Assembly: GCA_934320895.1 (NCBI GenBank)
Contig: CAKRFY010000017.1
Span: 1-55,622 of the forward strand
Source: an uncultured Lachnospiraceae bacterium
GTDB taxonomy: Bacteria > Bacillota > Clostridia > Lachnospirales > Lachnospiraceae
DNA: 55,622 bases
Direction of reading: 5' to 3'
The notes beneath the pieces were generated by a model that searched no databases, had not been told where the DNA came from, and worked only from the letters and a program-made list of their open reading frames with translations. How positions within the stretch are numbered: the first letter of the stretch is position 1; every line of letters starts with the position of its first letter. Positions 27,469 to 36,405 of the stretch are shown here, piece by piece. The position numbers and the translations under genes were made by a program.

Positions 27469-29178
27469 ATGTTATTAAATCTTCATGTAAAAAATCTGGC
27501 TGTTATAGATGAGATTGAGGTTGAATTTTCAGAGGGGTTGAATGTACTTACCGGAGAGACAGGTGCTGGAAAGTCTATTATTATTGGTTCGATAAATATT
27601 GCACTCGGAGGAAAGGTCTCTAAGGATATTATAAGAAGTGGAGCAGAGTTTGCACTGATAGAACTTACATTTTTGGCAGAGACTGATGAGCAGATACATG
27701 AACTTGAGAAGTTGGGGATTTCTCTTGAAGAGGATATGCTTGTCATATCTAGAAAAGTTACAAGAGGACGCACTATAAACCGTGTGAATGGCGAGACAGT
27801 GAATGTTTCTATGCTTAAAGATATTGCTGACATTCTTATTGATATTCATGGACAGAATGAACAGCAGTCGCTTCTTCACAAGCATAAGCATATGGAGATA
27901 GTTGACAGATATGTTGGTGACAAAATGTGTGGAAAAGATATAAAGTTTAGTCAGATGTACAGAGAGTACAAAGATATGATCACAAAGTCAAAAGAGAAGG
28001 AGATGTCTGAGGAGGAAAGATTAAGAGAAGTCTCATTTATAAAATATGAACTTGAACAGATCGAGAATGCTCATCTTGTAAAGGGAGAAGAGGAAAAATT
28101 ACAGGAAAGATACCGTTATCTTTCAAACGCCAGTGAGATAGAAAGTGGTATAAGTGAAGTATATTCTTTAATGGGAAGTTCAGATAATGGTATTGAGAAT
28201 GTATCACAGATGCTTGGCAGAAGTTCACGTATTTTAGGTAAGATCAGTGAGTATGATACTAATTTAAAGAATCTTGCACAGCAGATTTCAGAAATAGATG
28301 AACTTATCATGGATTTTAACAGAGATCTTCAGGCATATGCTTCTGATATCGAGGATACGGGAGAGGAGTTTAATAAGGTGGAGCAAAGACTTGATCTTGT
28401 AAGAGGGATTAAGGCAAAATATGGAGCTACTACAGAACTTGTTGAGAATTATGCAAAAAATTTACAGATAAAATTGGAAAAATATGAAGCATATGAAGAA
28501 TATAAGGCAGATTTAGAGAGAAAGATAAAATTATATAAGGACAGATTATCTGAACTTGCAGAACAGATCTCAAAGTTAAGAAAGAACTGCTCAAAGGAAC
28601 TTGAAAATAAAATTACGGATGCACTTATTGACCTTAATTTTTTGCAGGTAAAATTTGAGATTGCCGTTAATGAACTTGATGAACTTGGCGCACATGGAAA
28701 AGATGATATTGAATTTTTGATCTCGACAAATCCAGGTGAAGCATTGAAGCCTATAGGAAGTGCTGCATCAGGTGGAGAGTTATCACGTATCATGCTTGCG
28801 GTAAAAGCCGTTTTAGCTGAACATGATTCTATCAGTACACTTATATTTGATGAGATAGATGTTGGTATAAGTGGAAGAACCGCGCAGAAAGTTGCTGAAA
28901 AGATGGCATTTATAGGTAGGTCACATCAGGTTATATGTATATCGCATCTTGCGCAGATCGCAGCTATGGCGGATCATCATTATCTTATAGAAAAAAATAA
29001 TACACAAAATCATACGAGCACTGTTATAAGAAAACTATCTGATGAGGAAAGAGTTGATGAACTTGCCAGAATACTAGGTGGAGCAAAGATAACAGATGCT
29101 GTCAGGGAGAGTGCAAGAGAGATGGAGCAGCTTGCAAAGTCAGAAAAAGAAAATTTTATTACAAAATTAACAGCATAA
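27469..29178 (+). CDS. recN: DNA repair protein RecN
   Basis: A 569-residue SMC-like ATPase that acts early in double-strand-break repair. The N-terminal Walker A is in LTGETGAGKSIIIGSI, a long coiled coil spans about 160-390, and the C-terminal half has the signature GSAASGGELSRIMLAVK and Walker B LIFDEIDVGISG. The length is typical. It begins at ATG after GAGGGGG. It has its own strong promoter and a probable SOS box, and starts the conserved recN-spoIVB-spo0A block. Confidence 0.97.
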   Translation: MLLNLHVKNLAVIDEIEVEFSEGLNVLTGETGAGKSIIIGSINIALGGKVSKDIIRSGAEFALIELTFLAETDEQIHELEKLGISLEEDMLVISRKVTRGRTINRVNGETVNVSMLKDIADILIDIHGQNEQQSLLHKHKHMEIVDRYVGDKMCGKDIKFSQMYREYKDMITKSKEKEMSEEERLREVSFIKYELEQIENAHLVKGEEEKLQERYRYLSNASEIESGISEVYSLMGSSDNGIENVSQMLGRSSRILGKISEYDTNLKNLAQQISEIDELIMDFNRDLQAYASDIEDTGEEFNKVEQRLDLVRGIKAKYGATTELVENYAKNLQIKLEKYEAYEEYKADLERKIKLYKDRLSELAEQISKLRKNCSKELENKITDALIDLNFLQVKFEIAVNELDELGAHGKDDIEFLISTNPGEALKPIGSAASGGELSRIMLAVKAVLAEHDSISTLIFDEIDVGISGRTAQKVAEKMAFIGRSHQVICISHLAQIAAMADHHYLIEKNNTQNHTSTVIRKLSDEERVDELARILGGAKITDAVRESAREMEQLAKSEKENFITKLTA

Positions 29179-29293
29179 AGTATGTGAATACTTTTGATAT
29201 ATTTGCAGATTATATCTATCAGAGAGAAAATTCCTATCGCTGTTTAGATTATAAGTATGGACAGTGATGAATATTTTGCCGGGGGATATGGTC

Positions 29294-30544
29294 ATGCATA
29301 GAAAAAGATATTATCAGTTTATACTTATAGGATTGTTAGTTCTGGATATTATTGTGTCTGTTTTATATTATATCTGGTATCTTGATAAGAAAATACCTGC
29401 CAGTATAAATATTATTGAAAATACAGAAGAATCATTTGATTTTAATCTTCCGGTTCAATGCAATAGTGTGTCCAATGATGATATAAAGGTATTTAATAAT
29501 TCTAATAGTGGCGGAACGCTTAAAGTTGTAGCAGGAAAAGGAGTAGGGAGCTGTAAAGCTGAACTTAAGCTGTTTGGACTTATACATTATAGAAATATAA
29601 AGTTTAATGTCGTAAAGAAACAGAAACTGATGCCATCAGGAAAAGCGGCGGGCATTTATGTTAATGCCAGAGGAGTTATGGTTCTTGGAACATCTGCGAT
29701 CCATGGAAAAGGTGGAAGTAGTTATAATCCCGCAAAGAATATACTTCAGCCAGGAGATTATATTTATAAGGTGGATGGAAAAGAAGTTTCATCTATAGAT
29801 GATATTGAGAATATGTTGCAGACACTTGGGGCGGGAAATATTAAGATGAAAGTCCGCAGAGGCAAAGAAAAGATTGATGTTAAGATTAAGGGAATCGAGT
29901 CAGAAGACGGCAAGGTAAAGATTGGAACATGGCTTCGTGAGGATACTGAGGGAATAGGAACAGTGACATATATAGCGGACAACAACACATATGCAGCACT
30001 AGGACATGGTATAGCAGATGCTGACACAGGATTACTTGTTGATATATCGGCAGGAGGATTATATGAAGCTGTTGTAAACAGGATAATACCGAGTAAAAAA
30101 GGGATTCCGGGGCAGATATCAGGGAGTGTTGAACTGTCTGACCGGTGCCGCATAGGGAGTATTGCTGTAAATAATGATTCAGGTATAAAAGGTGAAATAG
30201 ATATAGGCAAAGCCGGATTTTCATTTGAGAAAAATGAGGCATTACCTGTTGCACTTAAACAGGACATTAAGACAGGAAAAGCATTTATAATGTGTCAGCT
30301 TGGTGAAAATATAGAAAAATATGAAATAGAAATCAGTAATATATTTCAAAATGCAAAAGAAAATAAAGACATGATCATCAAAGTTACAGACAAAAAGCTT
30401 CTGAAAAAAACAGGAGGAATAGTGCAGGGAATGAGTGGTTCTCCTATAGTGCAGGATGGCAGGATAGTTGGTGCTGTCACTCATGTATTTGTAGACAATC
30501 CTACACGTGGTTATGCGATATTTATTGAGAAAATGCTTAAATAA
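29294..30544 (+). CDS. spoIVB: SpoIVB serine peptidase (stage IV sporulation)
   Basis: A 416-residue S55 peptidase that in Bacillus is secreted from the forespore and cleaves SpoIVFA, allowing activation of sigma-K in the mother cell. There is one N-terminal membrane anchor (about 8-28), a PDZ domain (about 100-190, with LQPGDYIYKVDGKEV), and the protease domain with the histidine in ALGHGIAD and serine in VQGMSGSPIVQDG. ATG 29294 is chosen because CCGGGGGA lies seven bases upstream; the frame extends to 29264. Sigma-K signalling downstream cannot be judged from this window. Confidence 0.95.
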   Translation: MHRKRYYQFILIGLLVLDIIVSVLYYIWYLDKKIPASINIIENTEESFDFNLPVQCNSVSNDDIKVFNNSNSGGTLKVVAGKGVGSCKAELKLFGLIHYRNIKFNVVKKQKLMPSGKAAGIYVNARGVMVLGTSAIHGKGGSSYNPAKNILQPGDYIYKVDGKEVSSIDDIENMLQTLGAGNIKMKVRRGKEKIDVKIKGIESEDGKVKIGTWLREDTEGIGTVTYIADNNTYAALGHGIADADTGLLVDISAGGLYEAVVNRIIPSKKGIPGQISGSVELSDRCRIGSIAVNNDSGIKGEIDIGKAGFSFEKNEALPVALKQDIKTGKAFIMCQLGENIEKYEIEISNIFQNAKENKDMIIKVTDKKLLKKTGGIVQGMSGSPIVQDGRIVGAVTHVFVDNPTRGYAIFIEKMLK

Positions 30545-30581
30545 TTATTATATCTGTGAGTAATATAAAACGAAATAATGC

Positions 30582-30723
30582 TGTCAAAAAATAAAATTTA
30601 GTAGAAAAATGTAGTGAATTTTGATGTAACAGGGAGATATTAGTCGAAATGTAGAGAGTGTTTACCGTTGAAATATGATGGGTATTGGAATATTATCAAG
30701 AAGTAGAAAAACAAAAAGTCGAA
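30582..30723 (+). promoter_or_regulatory. Possible Spo0A-binding sites upstream of spo0A
   Basis: TGTCAAA at 30582-30588 matches the 0A-box core TGTCRAA. AGTCGAA at 30642-30648 and at 30717-30723 match six of seven positions of TGTCGAA. Autoregulation of spo0A by Spo0A is known in Bacillus. The short motif in AT-rich DNA makes chance matches likely, so this is tentative. Confidence 0.4.
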
Positions 30724-30736
30724 TTTGGAGGTAAAC

Positions 30737-31549
30737 ATGGACAACATCAAAGTTTTAGTAGTTGACGATAACAGCAGAATAGTTAATATACTTAAGGATG
30801 CTATAACAAAAGAAACGGACATGGATGTAGTAGCAACAGCAGCTGATGGTGAGGAGGCATTGAAAAAAATAGAAGTCTATGATCCAGATGTAGTCTTGCT
30901 TGACCTCATAATGCCAAGAATTGATGGACTGGGTGTTATGGAGAGGTTGAAGGAAAAAAAGAAAATAACTTCAGTTCCAAAGATAATAGTTATTTCAGCG
31001 GTAAGTCAGGAGAGTGTTACAGAAAATGCATTTATGCTTGGTGCAGCGTATTATATTCTTAAACCTTTTGACACACAGATGGTTCTTTCAAGGATAAGAA
31101 CAGCTTTAAATGAGGAAAATGCTGAAAATCATGTTATAAATACAATATATGAAAATGGTAATAAGATGCTTAAGAAATCGTATAATCTTGAAGCGGATGT
31201 AACAGACATAATACATGAGATAGGGGTACCGGCACATATCAAAGGATATCAGTATCTCAGGGATGCTATTATCATGTCTGTAAATGATGACGAGATGCTT
31301 GGTGCTATTACAAAAAGATTATATCCGACTATAGCAAAAAATCATAAGACGACATCAAGCAGAGTTGAGAGGGCGATAAGACATGCTATTGAGGTTGCAT
31401 GGAGCAGGGGAAAGGTAGATACCATTGAAGAACTTTTTGGTTATACTGTAAGTTCCGGCAAGGGAAAACCAACTAATTCAGAATTTGTGGCACTTATTTC
31501 TGATAAGATAAGGCTTGAATACAAAATGAACAGGAAAATGATAGTTTAA
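30737..31549 (+). CDS. spo0A: Sporulation master regulator Spo0A
   Basis: A 270-residue response regulator. The receiver domain (1-125) has the acidic pocket Asp10/Asp11 and phospho-acceptor Asp56 in LLDLIMP, plus the lysine in YILKPFD. The C-terminal effector domain (about 150-270) contains the DNA-contacting [20 protein letters not shown]. It commits cells to sporulation when phosphorylated. ATG 30737 lies seven bases after TTGGAGG; a TTG upstream overlaps that site and is rejected. No phosphorelay genes are next to it, as expected in Clostridia, where orphan kinases phosphorylate it directly. Confidence 0.98.
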   Translation: MDNIKVLVVDDNSRIVNILKDAITKETDMDVVATAADGEEALKKIEVYDPDVVLLDLIMPRIDGLGVMERLKEKKKITSVPKIIVISAVSQESVTENAFMLGAAYYILKPFDTQMVLSRIRTALNEENAENHVINTIYENGNKMLKKSYNLEADVTDIIHEIGVPAHIKGYQYLRDAIIMSVNDDEMLGAITKRLYPTIAKNHKTTSSRVERAIRHAIEVAWSRGKVDTIEELFGYTVSSGKGKPTNSEFVALISDKIRLEYKMNRKMIV

Positions 31550-31562
31550 AATACAAAAATAC

Positions 31563-31591
31563 TTTTCAGAGCCAGCAAATTGGAGTATAAT
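31563..31591 (+). promoter_or_regulatory. Candidate glgA promoter
   Basis: TTTTCA (31563-31568), 17-bp spacer and a perfect TATAAT (31586-31591), just before the GGAGGT of glgA. The -35 element is weak. Confidence 0.5.
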
Positions 31592-31624
31592 GTATATAAA
31601 CATTGGCGAAGGAGGTTGGTTTTA

Positions 31625-33061
31625 TTGAAAAATATTTTATTTGTGGCATCAGAGTGTGTTCCTTTTATTAAAACAGGAGGGTTAGCAGATGTAGTGGGAT
31701 CACTGCCAAAGTGTTTTGATAAGAAAAAATATGATGTCAGAGTTATGATACCAAAGTATGCATGTATTCCTGATGAATGGAAAGATAAAATGGTTTATAA
31801 AACTCATTTTTATATAGATCTGGCATGGCGTAAACAATATGTAGGTATCATGGAAATGCAGTACGATGGCGTTACATTTTATTTTATTGACAATGAATTT
31901 TATTTTGCAGGACCAAAACCATATGGTTATATACATGAGGATATAGAAAAATTTGCATTTTTCTGTAAAGCAGCATTATCATCACTTCCAAGTCTTGATT
32001 TTCATCCTGATGTTATACATTGTCATGATTGGCAGACTGGTCTTATTCCGGTATATCTTCACGATATGTTTCAGGAAAATCCGTTCTATACGAACATTAA
32101 GACTATCATGACTATACATAATCTTAAATTTCAGGGTGTATGGGATTTACAGAAAGTCAAAGATATTACAGGTATAAATCCATCATTTTTTACGGCAGAC
32201 AAATTGGAAGCTTATGGTGATGCTAATTATCTTAAGGGTGGTATCGTATATGCTGATCTGGTTACTACAGTTAGCGAATCGTATGCAGAAGAGATTAAAA
32301 TGCCATTTTATGGAGAAAAACTTGATGGTCTTATGCGTGCCAGAGACAGCTCACTTTTTGGTATCGTAAATGGACTTGATTATGACGAATATAATCCGGA
32401 GACAGATCCACTTATTTATAGAAATTATTCAGCAAAGTCATTTAGAAGAGAAAAGATCAAAAATAAGAGAGCACTTCAGAGAGAACTTGGTCTTGAAGAG
32501 AATGATAAGAAATTTATGATAGGTATCGTCTCAAGACTTACTGATCAGAAAGGGCTTGATCTTGTTGATTATGTCATAGAAGAAATATGTGCAGAAGATA
32601 CACAGCTTGTAGTACTTGGAACAGGTGAGGAAAAGTATGAGCACTTATTCCGTCATTATGAGTGGAAGTATCATGACAGAGTATCTGCAAATATATATTA
32701 TTCAAATGAGCGTTCACATAAGATTTATGCAGCATGCGATGCATTCCTTATGCCATCACTTTTTGAGCCGTGCGGACTTAGTCAGTTGATGAGTCTTAGA
32801 TATGGAACAGTTCCTATTGTGCGTGAGACAGGCGGTCTTAAAGACACTGTTGAACCATATAATGAGTATGAGAGCAAAGGAACAGGATTTTCATTCAGCA
32901 ATTACAATGCACATGAGATGTTAAATACTATACGTTATGCAAAAGATGTGTACTTTAACCGTAAGCGTGAGTGGAACAAGATTATTGACAGAGGAATGGC
33001 AAAAGACTTCTCATGGGGACAGTCAGCACTTAAGTATGCAGAATTGTATGATAGATTATAA
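31625..33061 (+). CDS. glgA: Glycogen synthase (ADP-glucose type)
   Basis: A 478-residue GT5 glycosyltransferase that extends alpha-1,4-glucan from ADP-glucose. It has the N-terminal substrate motif KTGGLADVVGSLPK and the C-terminal GT-B region, with VSRLTDQKGLDL and MPSLFEPCGLSQLMSLRYGT. The open frame starts at 31580, but TTG 31625 follows GGAGGT by eight bases and gives the usual N-terminus KNILFVASECVPF. No other glg genes are adjacent, so glycogen genes are scattered in this genome. Confidence 0.95.
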   Translation: MKNILFVASECVPFIKTGGLADVVGSLPKCFDKKKYDVRVMIPKYACIPDEWKDKMVYKTHFYIDLAWRKQYVGIMEMQYDGVTFYFIDNEFYFAGPKPYGYIHEDIEKFAFFCKAALSSLPSLDFHPDVIHCHDWQTGLIPVYLHDMFQENPFYTNIKTIMTIHNLKFQGVWDLQKVKDITGINPSFFTADKLEAYGDANYLKGGIVYADLVTTVSESYAEEIKMPFYGEKLDGLMRARDSSLFGIVNGLDYDEYNPETDPLIYRNYSAKSFRREKIKNKRALQRELGLEENDKKFMIGIVSRLTDQKGLDLVDYVIEEICAEDTQLVVLGTGEEKYEHLFRHYEWKYHDRVSANIYYSNERSHKIYAACDAFLMPSLFEPCGLSQLMSLRYGTVPIVRETGGLKDTVEPYNEYESKGTGFSFSNYNAHEMLNTIRYAKDVYFNRKREWNKIIDRGMAKDFSWGQSALKYAELYDRL

Positions 33062-33107
33062 AATTTTATGTGTTTATAAATTACAGTGATCTATATATGT
33101 ACATACA

Positions 33108-33172
33108 AGTCAAGCGGATATTCGCGATCCGCTCTGCTGCTTACAAGCCCATTTGCTTTAGATAATGGGTAG
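33108..33172. repeat. Dispersed foldback repeat, copy B, joined to hairpin repeat
   Basis: The core AGTCAAGCGGATATTCGCG, then ATCCGCTCTGCTGCTT, contains the inverted repeat GCGGAT/ATCCGC. It passes directly into a hairpin segment (33139-33172, CCCATT/AATGGG) that resembles the second repeat type at 1265 and 35770. It lies in the 246-bp gap between glgA and the pseudouridine synthase gene. Confidence 0.65.
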
Positions 33173-33185
33173 TTTGCATATTAGG

Positions 33186-33276
33186 ACAAAATATGAGCTG
33201 AACTATTGGAATATTGATTTATTATACATAATGTTGGTTATAATTTTGGTATTTCGTTTGGTTCAGCTTATTTTGT
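33186..33276. repeat. Inverted-repeat-bounded 91-bp segment
   Basis: ACAAAATA-TG-AGCTGAAC (33186-33203) is the reverse complement of GTTCAGCT-TATTTTGT (33261-33276) apart from a 2-base insertion. The two 16-bp arms enclose 57 AT-rich bases. It could be a small MITE-like remnant or a long RNA hairpin. Confidence 0.5.
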
Positions 33277-33307
33277 GTAGAAAATGGCATAAGAATAAGG
33301 ATAGTTA

Positions 33308-34027
33308 ATGATGATAAGATTAGATAAATATCTTACAGATATGTCTGTAGGTTCAAGGAGCGTTGTTAAAAAAATAATAAAGTCCGGTAGAGTTTTAGTA
33401 GATGGAAAAGAGGTATTAAAACCTGAAACAAAGGTTGATGAAAAAGTATCACATATAGTAGTTGATGGAAATGAGATATCTTATAATAAATATGAATACT
33501 ATATGTTAAATAAACCACAAGGGTGTGTATCAGCAACAAGTGATAAAGAACATAAAACAGTTATAGATATAATAGAATCTTCTGACAAAAAAAATCTGTT
33601 TCCTGTAGGTAGACTTGACATAGACACAGAGGGGCTTTTGTTGATTACCAATAATGGTGAGCTTGCTCATAAATTGCTTTCACCTAAGAAGCATGTTGAA
33701 AAACGATACTATGTAGAAGTATCTGGAATACTTGACGAGAATGATATAAGGAAAGTAAAAGAAGGATTAGATATCGGAGAGAAAAAGAATACACTTCCAG
33801 CTGAAATGTCAGATATAAAAATAGACATTGAACAAGCTACATCTTCCTGTATTTTGGCGATACATGAGGGGAAGTTTCACCAGGTTAAAAGAATGATGAA
33901 AAAACTTGGAAAAACAGTTACTTATCTTAAGAGAGTGAGTATGGGGAGTCTTTTGCTGGATGATAACTTAAAGTGCGGAGAATACAGACCACTCACAGAT
34001 AATGAGATTGATAAACTATTCCAATAG
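33308..34027 (+). CDS. RsuA/RluB-family rRNA pseudouridine synthase
   Basis: A 239-residue protein with an N-terminal S4 RNA-binding domain (about 1-60) and a pseudouridine synthase domain containing the catalytic aspartate in VGRLDIDTEGLLLITNNGELAHKL. The motif KRYYVEV and the C-terminal HQVKRMM follow the family. Length and the GRLDIDTEG variant favour the RsuA branch (16S rRNA U516) over RluB, but this is not certain. Either of two adjacent ATG codons (33308 or 33311) can be the start. Confidence 0.9.
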   Translation: MMIRLDKYLTDMSVGSRSVVKKIIKSGRVLVDGKEVLKPETKVDEKVSHIVVDGNEISYNKYEYYMLNKPQGCVSATSDKEHKTVIDIIESSDKKNLFPVGRLDIDTEGLLLITNNGELAHKLLSPKKHVEKRYYVEVSGILDENDIRKVKEGLDIGEKKNTLPAEMSDIKIDIEQATSSCILAIHEGKFHQVKRMMKKLGKTVTYLKRVSMGSLLLDDNLKCGEYRPLTDNEIDKLFQ

Positions 34028-34041
34028 AGGCAAAAAAGTAC

Positions 34042-34070
34042 TTGACCGTGAGTAGAAAATAAGGTAAAAT
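34042..34070 (+). promoter_or_regulatory. Promoter of the tRNA gene
   Basis: TTGACC (34042-34047), 17-bp spacer and TAAAAT (34065-34070), twelve bases before the tRNA start. Confidence 0.75.
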
Positions 34071-34081
34071 AATAAAGTAGT

Positions 34082-34154
34082 GCTGAAATAGCTCAGTTGG
34101 TAGAGCACTTCACTCGTAATGAAGGGGTCGTGGGTTCGAGTCCCATTTTCAGCT
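34082..34154 (+). tRNA. tRNA-Thr (anticodon CGT)
   Basis: A 73-base cloverleaf. The acceptor stem GCTGAAA/TTTCAGC is perfect, the D arm contains GCTCAGTTGGTAGAGC, the anticodon stem CTTCA/TGAAG encloses CTCGTAA with anticodon CGT (reads ACG), and the T arm contains GGTTCGAGTCC. CCA is not encoded. It has its own promoter and terminator. Confidence 0.95.
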
Positions 34155-34161
34155 TAGACAT

Positions 34162-34208
34162 AAAAGTACCGAAAAGCCTTAGTTAGATAAAGGGATTCGG
34201 TACTTTTT
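34162..34208 (+). terminator. Terminator after tRNA-Thr
   Basis: Perfect 12-bp stem AAAAGTACCGAA/TTCGGTACTTTT (34162-34173 and 34196-34207) with a T-run. Confidence 0.9.
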
Positions 34209-34209
34209 T

Positions 34210-34548
34210 ATGTTCAAAAATCTATCGAACATGCTTGCGGTTTTTTCTGTTTTTTGCTACAATTTTTTTATAGCTATGGGAACTGTTTGGGATAGACGTT
34301 ATTATACTTATGCCCAATATCTACAGTTTAAAGGAATACAAACAGAGAATGATATAAGAGATATAGTGATTTATGCAAGAGTTTCAACGAGAAATCAAAA
34401 AGATGATTTGAAAAATAAACTTACTATCCGCAAGAGAAAAATTTCAGGTTTCGATTCAAATAAAAGTTTTACTATGCAGTATTATATACATGGGTATCAA
34501 TATTTGACAGTAGTTGGTCACCTGAAACTAAGGTTAAAAGAAATATGA
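34210..34548 (+). pseudogene. Remnant of a serine recombinase (IS607-like TnpA or resolvase)
   Basis: Within this 112-codon frame, residues about 49-70 (DIRDIVIYARVSTRNQKDDL) match the start of a serine-recombinase catalytic domain, including the nucleophile serine in ARVSTRNQ. The typical following 100-plus residues of the catalytic core are absent; after residue 72 the sequence is unrelated. The first 30 residues are read from the terminator region and are not real protein. The fragment is most like IS607-type transposases, which carry the same ARVS...QKDDL motif. It lies directly downstream of a tRNA gene, a common integration location. Confidence 0.65.
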
Positions 34549-34981
34549 AATGGCTGAGAAAAACGGTAGCATATCCAGGTATTGGTCTGGCAGTCATATT
34601 AACTGCCAAAGGAAAAAATATATCTAATATACTTGTGCCATATTTTGCATAAGTATATTCAGATAAAAATTATAAAAGAATATCTAAATCTAAATAGTGC
34701 AAGAGTCAAAATACATTTTGGATCAAACATAATATCTAAATAAAGCGAGTTAAGCGGATATTTGCAATCCGCTCTGCCACTTGCTTGATAGTGTTAAAAA
34801 ACGCAGGTTACAGCGTTCTATATTAAGAAGATGCAGAAAATAAGAAGGGGGGAAGAGTTACTGTAAAACGAAGTAACATTATAAAAAGTAAAAGATTAAT
34901 GCATGTTTGAGATATATACATTGAGGTGTGGTTAGTATAAGAGTCTATAACTTTTTATAAGTTTTTAGTAACGGAATATAT
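34549..34981. other. Gene-poor decayed region
   Basis: No intact gene is visible in this 433-bp gap. A short open frame to about 34652 (reading WSPETKVKRNMKWLRKT) is not recognisable and has no start. The gap also carries repeat copy C at 34746-34796. It looks like debris following the recombinase remnant. Confidence 0.5.
34746..34796. repeat. Dispersed foldback repeat, copy C (short form)
   Basis: The core AAGCGGATATTTGCAATCCG is followed by CTCTGCCACTTGC and directly by TTGATAGTGTTA. Compared with copy A, the roughly 100-bp hairpin module is absent and the right-end sequence ATAGTGTTA is joined to the core. Confidence 0.7.
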
Positions 34982-35710
34982 ATGGCAGGTACGATGATAC
35001 ATCTTGTTATAGCAGTAAGGCTTGCGGATTTTATTGAAAATAATGATTATCAGATAAAATTAGCAAATGAAAATTACATAGAATTTAACAGAAATATGTT
35101 TGTGGTTGGGAATATATGCCCTGATGGAATAATGGAACGCCAAAATTATGAAAGAAGCATGAAGCTTCATACACATTTCAGGGATGGAATACCAGATGGA
35201 GATTTTGGAAAAGATGGCACTGTTGGATTATTTGAACACAGATTAAATGAATTTTGGAGTGAGCATTTTGAAGATGAGAGGTCTGTTAAGGGGATTTATC
35301 TTGGCTATATAACACATATGATGACAGACAAAAAATTTATTTTGTATGAAAGGCCTAAATATTTTGAAAATATCTCATGCATAGGACTGACTGATCAGGA
35401 TAGAGAAACATTTGTACATTTTAATAGAGATACTGATCTTGTTGATTTCAGACTTGTAAGAGAAATGCCCGAACTTTCTGAAGCAAAAGAAATACTTGAA
35501 AAAACAAGTGGTTATTGTATAAAAAATATGATTACGGCAGATGAACTTGACCGAAGTCGCAAATGGATCATCAGACACTTTTTTGAGGAAAAACATGTGC
35601 TGGAAGAAAGTGAATTTTTAGATTATAACAGTATAGTAAAGTTTATTGATGATACTGTCGAATATATTAAAAAGAGATTGGTTGATGAGAAATTTATAGT
35701 TAAAGTATAG
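34982..35710 (+). CDS. Zinc-dependent phospholipase C-like protein
   Basis: A 242-residue protein resembling the bacterial zinc-dependent phospholipase C/nuclease-like family common in Firmicutes. It starts MAGTMIHLVIA, with the conserved His; it then has GNICPDGIM, KLHTHFRDG and GYITHMMTDKKF, with spaced His and Asp residues that could bind metal. No signal peptide is visible, so the location is probably cytoplasmic. The ribosome binding site is weak (GTAACGGA). The substrate is unknown; a phospholipase activity is only inferred from family resemblance. Confidence 0.7.
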   Translation: MAGTMIHLVIAVRLADFIENNDYQIKLANENYIEFNRNMFVVGNICPDGIMERQNYERSMKLHTHFRDGIPDGDFGKDGTVGLFEHRLNEFWSEHFEDERSVKGIYLGYITHMMTDKKFILYERPKYFENISCIGLTDQDRETFVHFNRDTDLVDFRLVREMPELSEAKEILEKTSGYCIKNMITADELDRSRKWIIRHFFEEKHVLEESEFLDYNSIVKFIDDTVEYIKKRLVDEKFIVKV

Positions 35711-35769
35711 ATATATTGACTGGACATATAGTAGAAAGATATATGCTTTTTATAAAAAAAGAACTTGTT

Positions 35770-35815
35770 TGATAATATAGACATTGCAAGCCCCTATGCT
35801 TAAGCATAGGGGAGC
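35770..35815 (+). repeat. Second hairpin repeat type, copy 2
   Basis: TGATAATATAGACATTGCAA is followed by a perfect palindromic hairpin at 35791-35812 whose arms are CCCCTATGCTT and AAGCATAGGGG. The lead-in is shared with 1265-1283. It lies immediately before the ribosome binding site of the next gene and could affect its translation. Confidence 0.65.
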
Positions 35816-35837
35816 GTTATGAAAGGAGATGTTTTTT

Positions 35838-36347
35838 ATGGCTTATGAGAGAGATAATATTTTAGAGCAAATGGAAAAAAATATTCCAACGGAATGTCCA
35901 CAGTGCCTTGAGAGATTATATTTTAAAGGGGCAGGGCAATATAAATGTCCAAGATGTCGCAAAGTTTATTATGATGATTTTGGGAAAGTGAAGAATTATC
36001 TTGAAGAAAATGGCGGGGCACCTGCAGTTGAAATTGCAAATAATACGGGTGTAAGTCTTGAAGTGATAGATACACTCCTTGAAGATGGAAGTCTTGAACT
36101 TCCCAAAGAGTTTAGGGATGCAGCGAGATGTGAGAGATGTGGTGCATTATTTCCGGTTGGAAGGTATTGTAAGGAATGTATAGAGGATACAAGTAAAGGA
36201 ATCATGAATATATTTCATGCGGAGGAGACACAGCGAAGAAAATTTGCTAAATCAAAATTTGACAGAGAAAATGAAACAAAAAGACAATATGAAAAGGACA
36301 AAATGTATTATCTAAATTATGATAAAAACAAGGCTTTGTATAAATAA
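35838..36347 (+). CDS. Zinc-ribbon protein of unknown function
   Basis: A 169-residue protein with two zinc-binding pairs. CPQC and CPRC lie at about residues 20-40, and CERC and CKEC at about 95-112. Between them (about 55-80) is a short helix-turn-helix-like segment (APAVEIANNTGVSLEVIDTLL). The C-terminus is charged and helical. The layout resembles flagellar-operon zinc-ribbon proteins such as YvyF, but no flagellar genes are near and this is only a resemblance. ATG 35838 follows AAAGGAGA and is preferred over the ATG at 35829. Confidence 0.75.
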   Translation: MAYERDNILEQMEKNIPTECPQCLERLYFKGAGQYKCPRCRKVYYDDFGKVKNYLEENGGAPAVEIANNTGVSLEVIDTLLEDGSLELPKEFRDAARCERCGALFPVGRYCKECIEDTSKGIMNIFHAEETQRRKFAKSKFDRENETKRQYEKDKMYYLNYDKNKALYK

Positions 36348-36405
36348 GTAAAATAGATATTGTTTGACATACTGGTTGTGGTTAGGATAAATAGACTTTA
36401 TGTGT

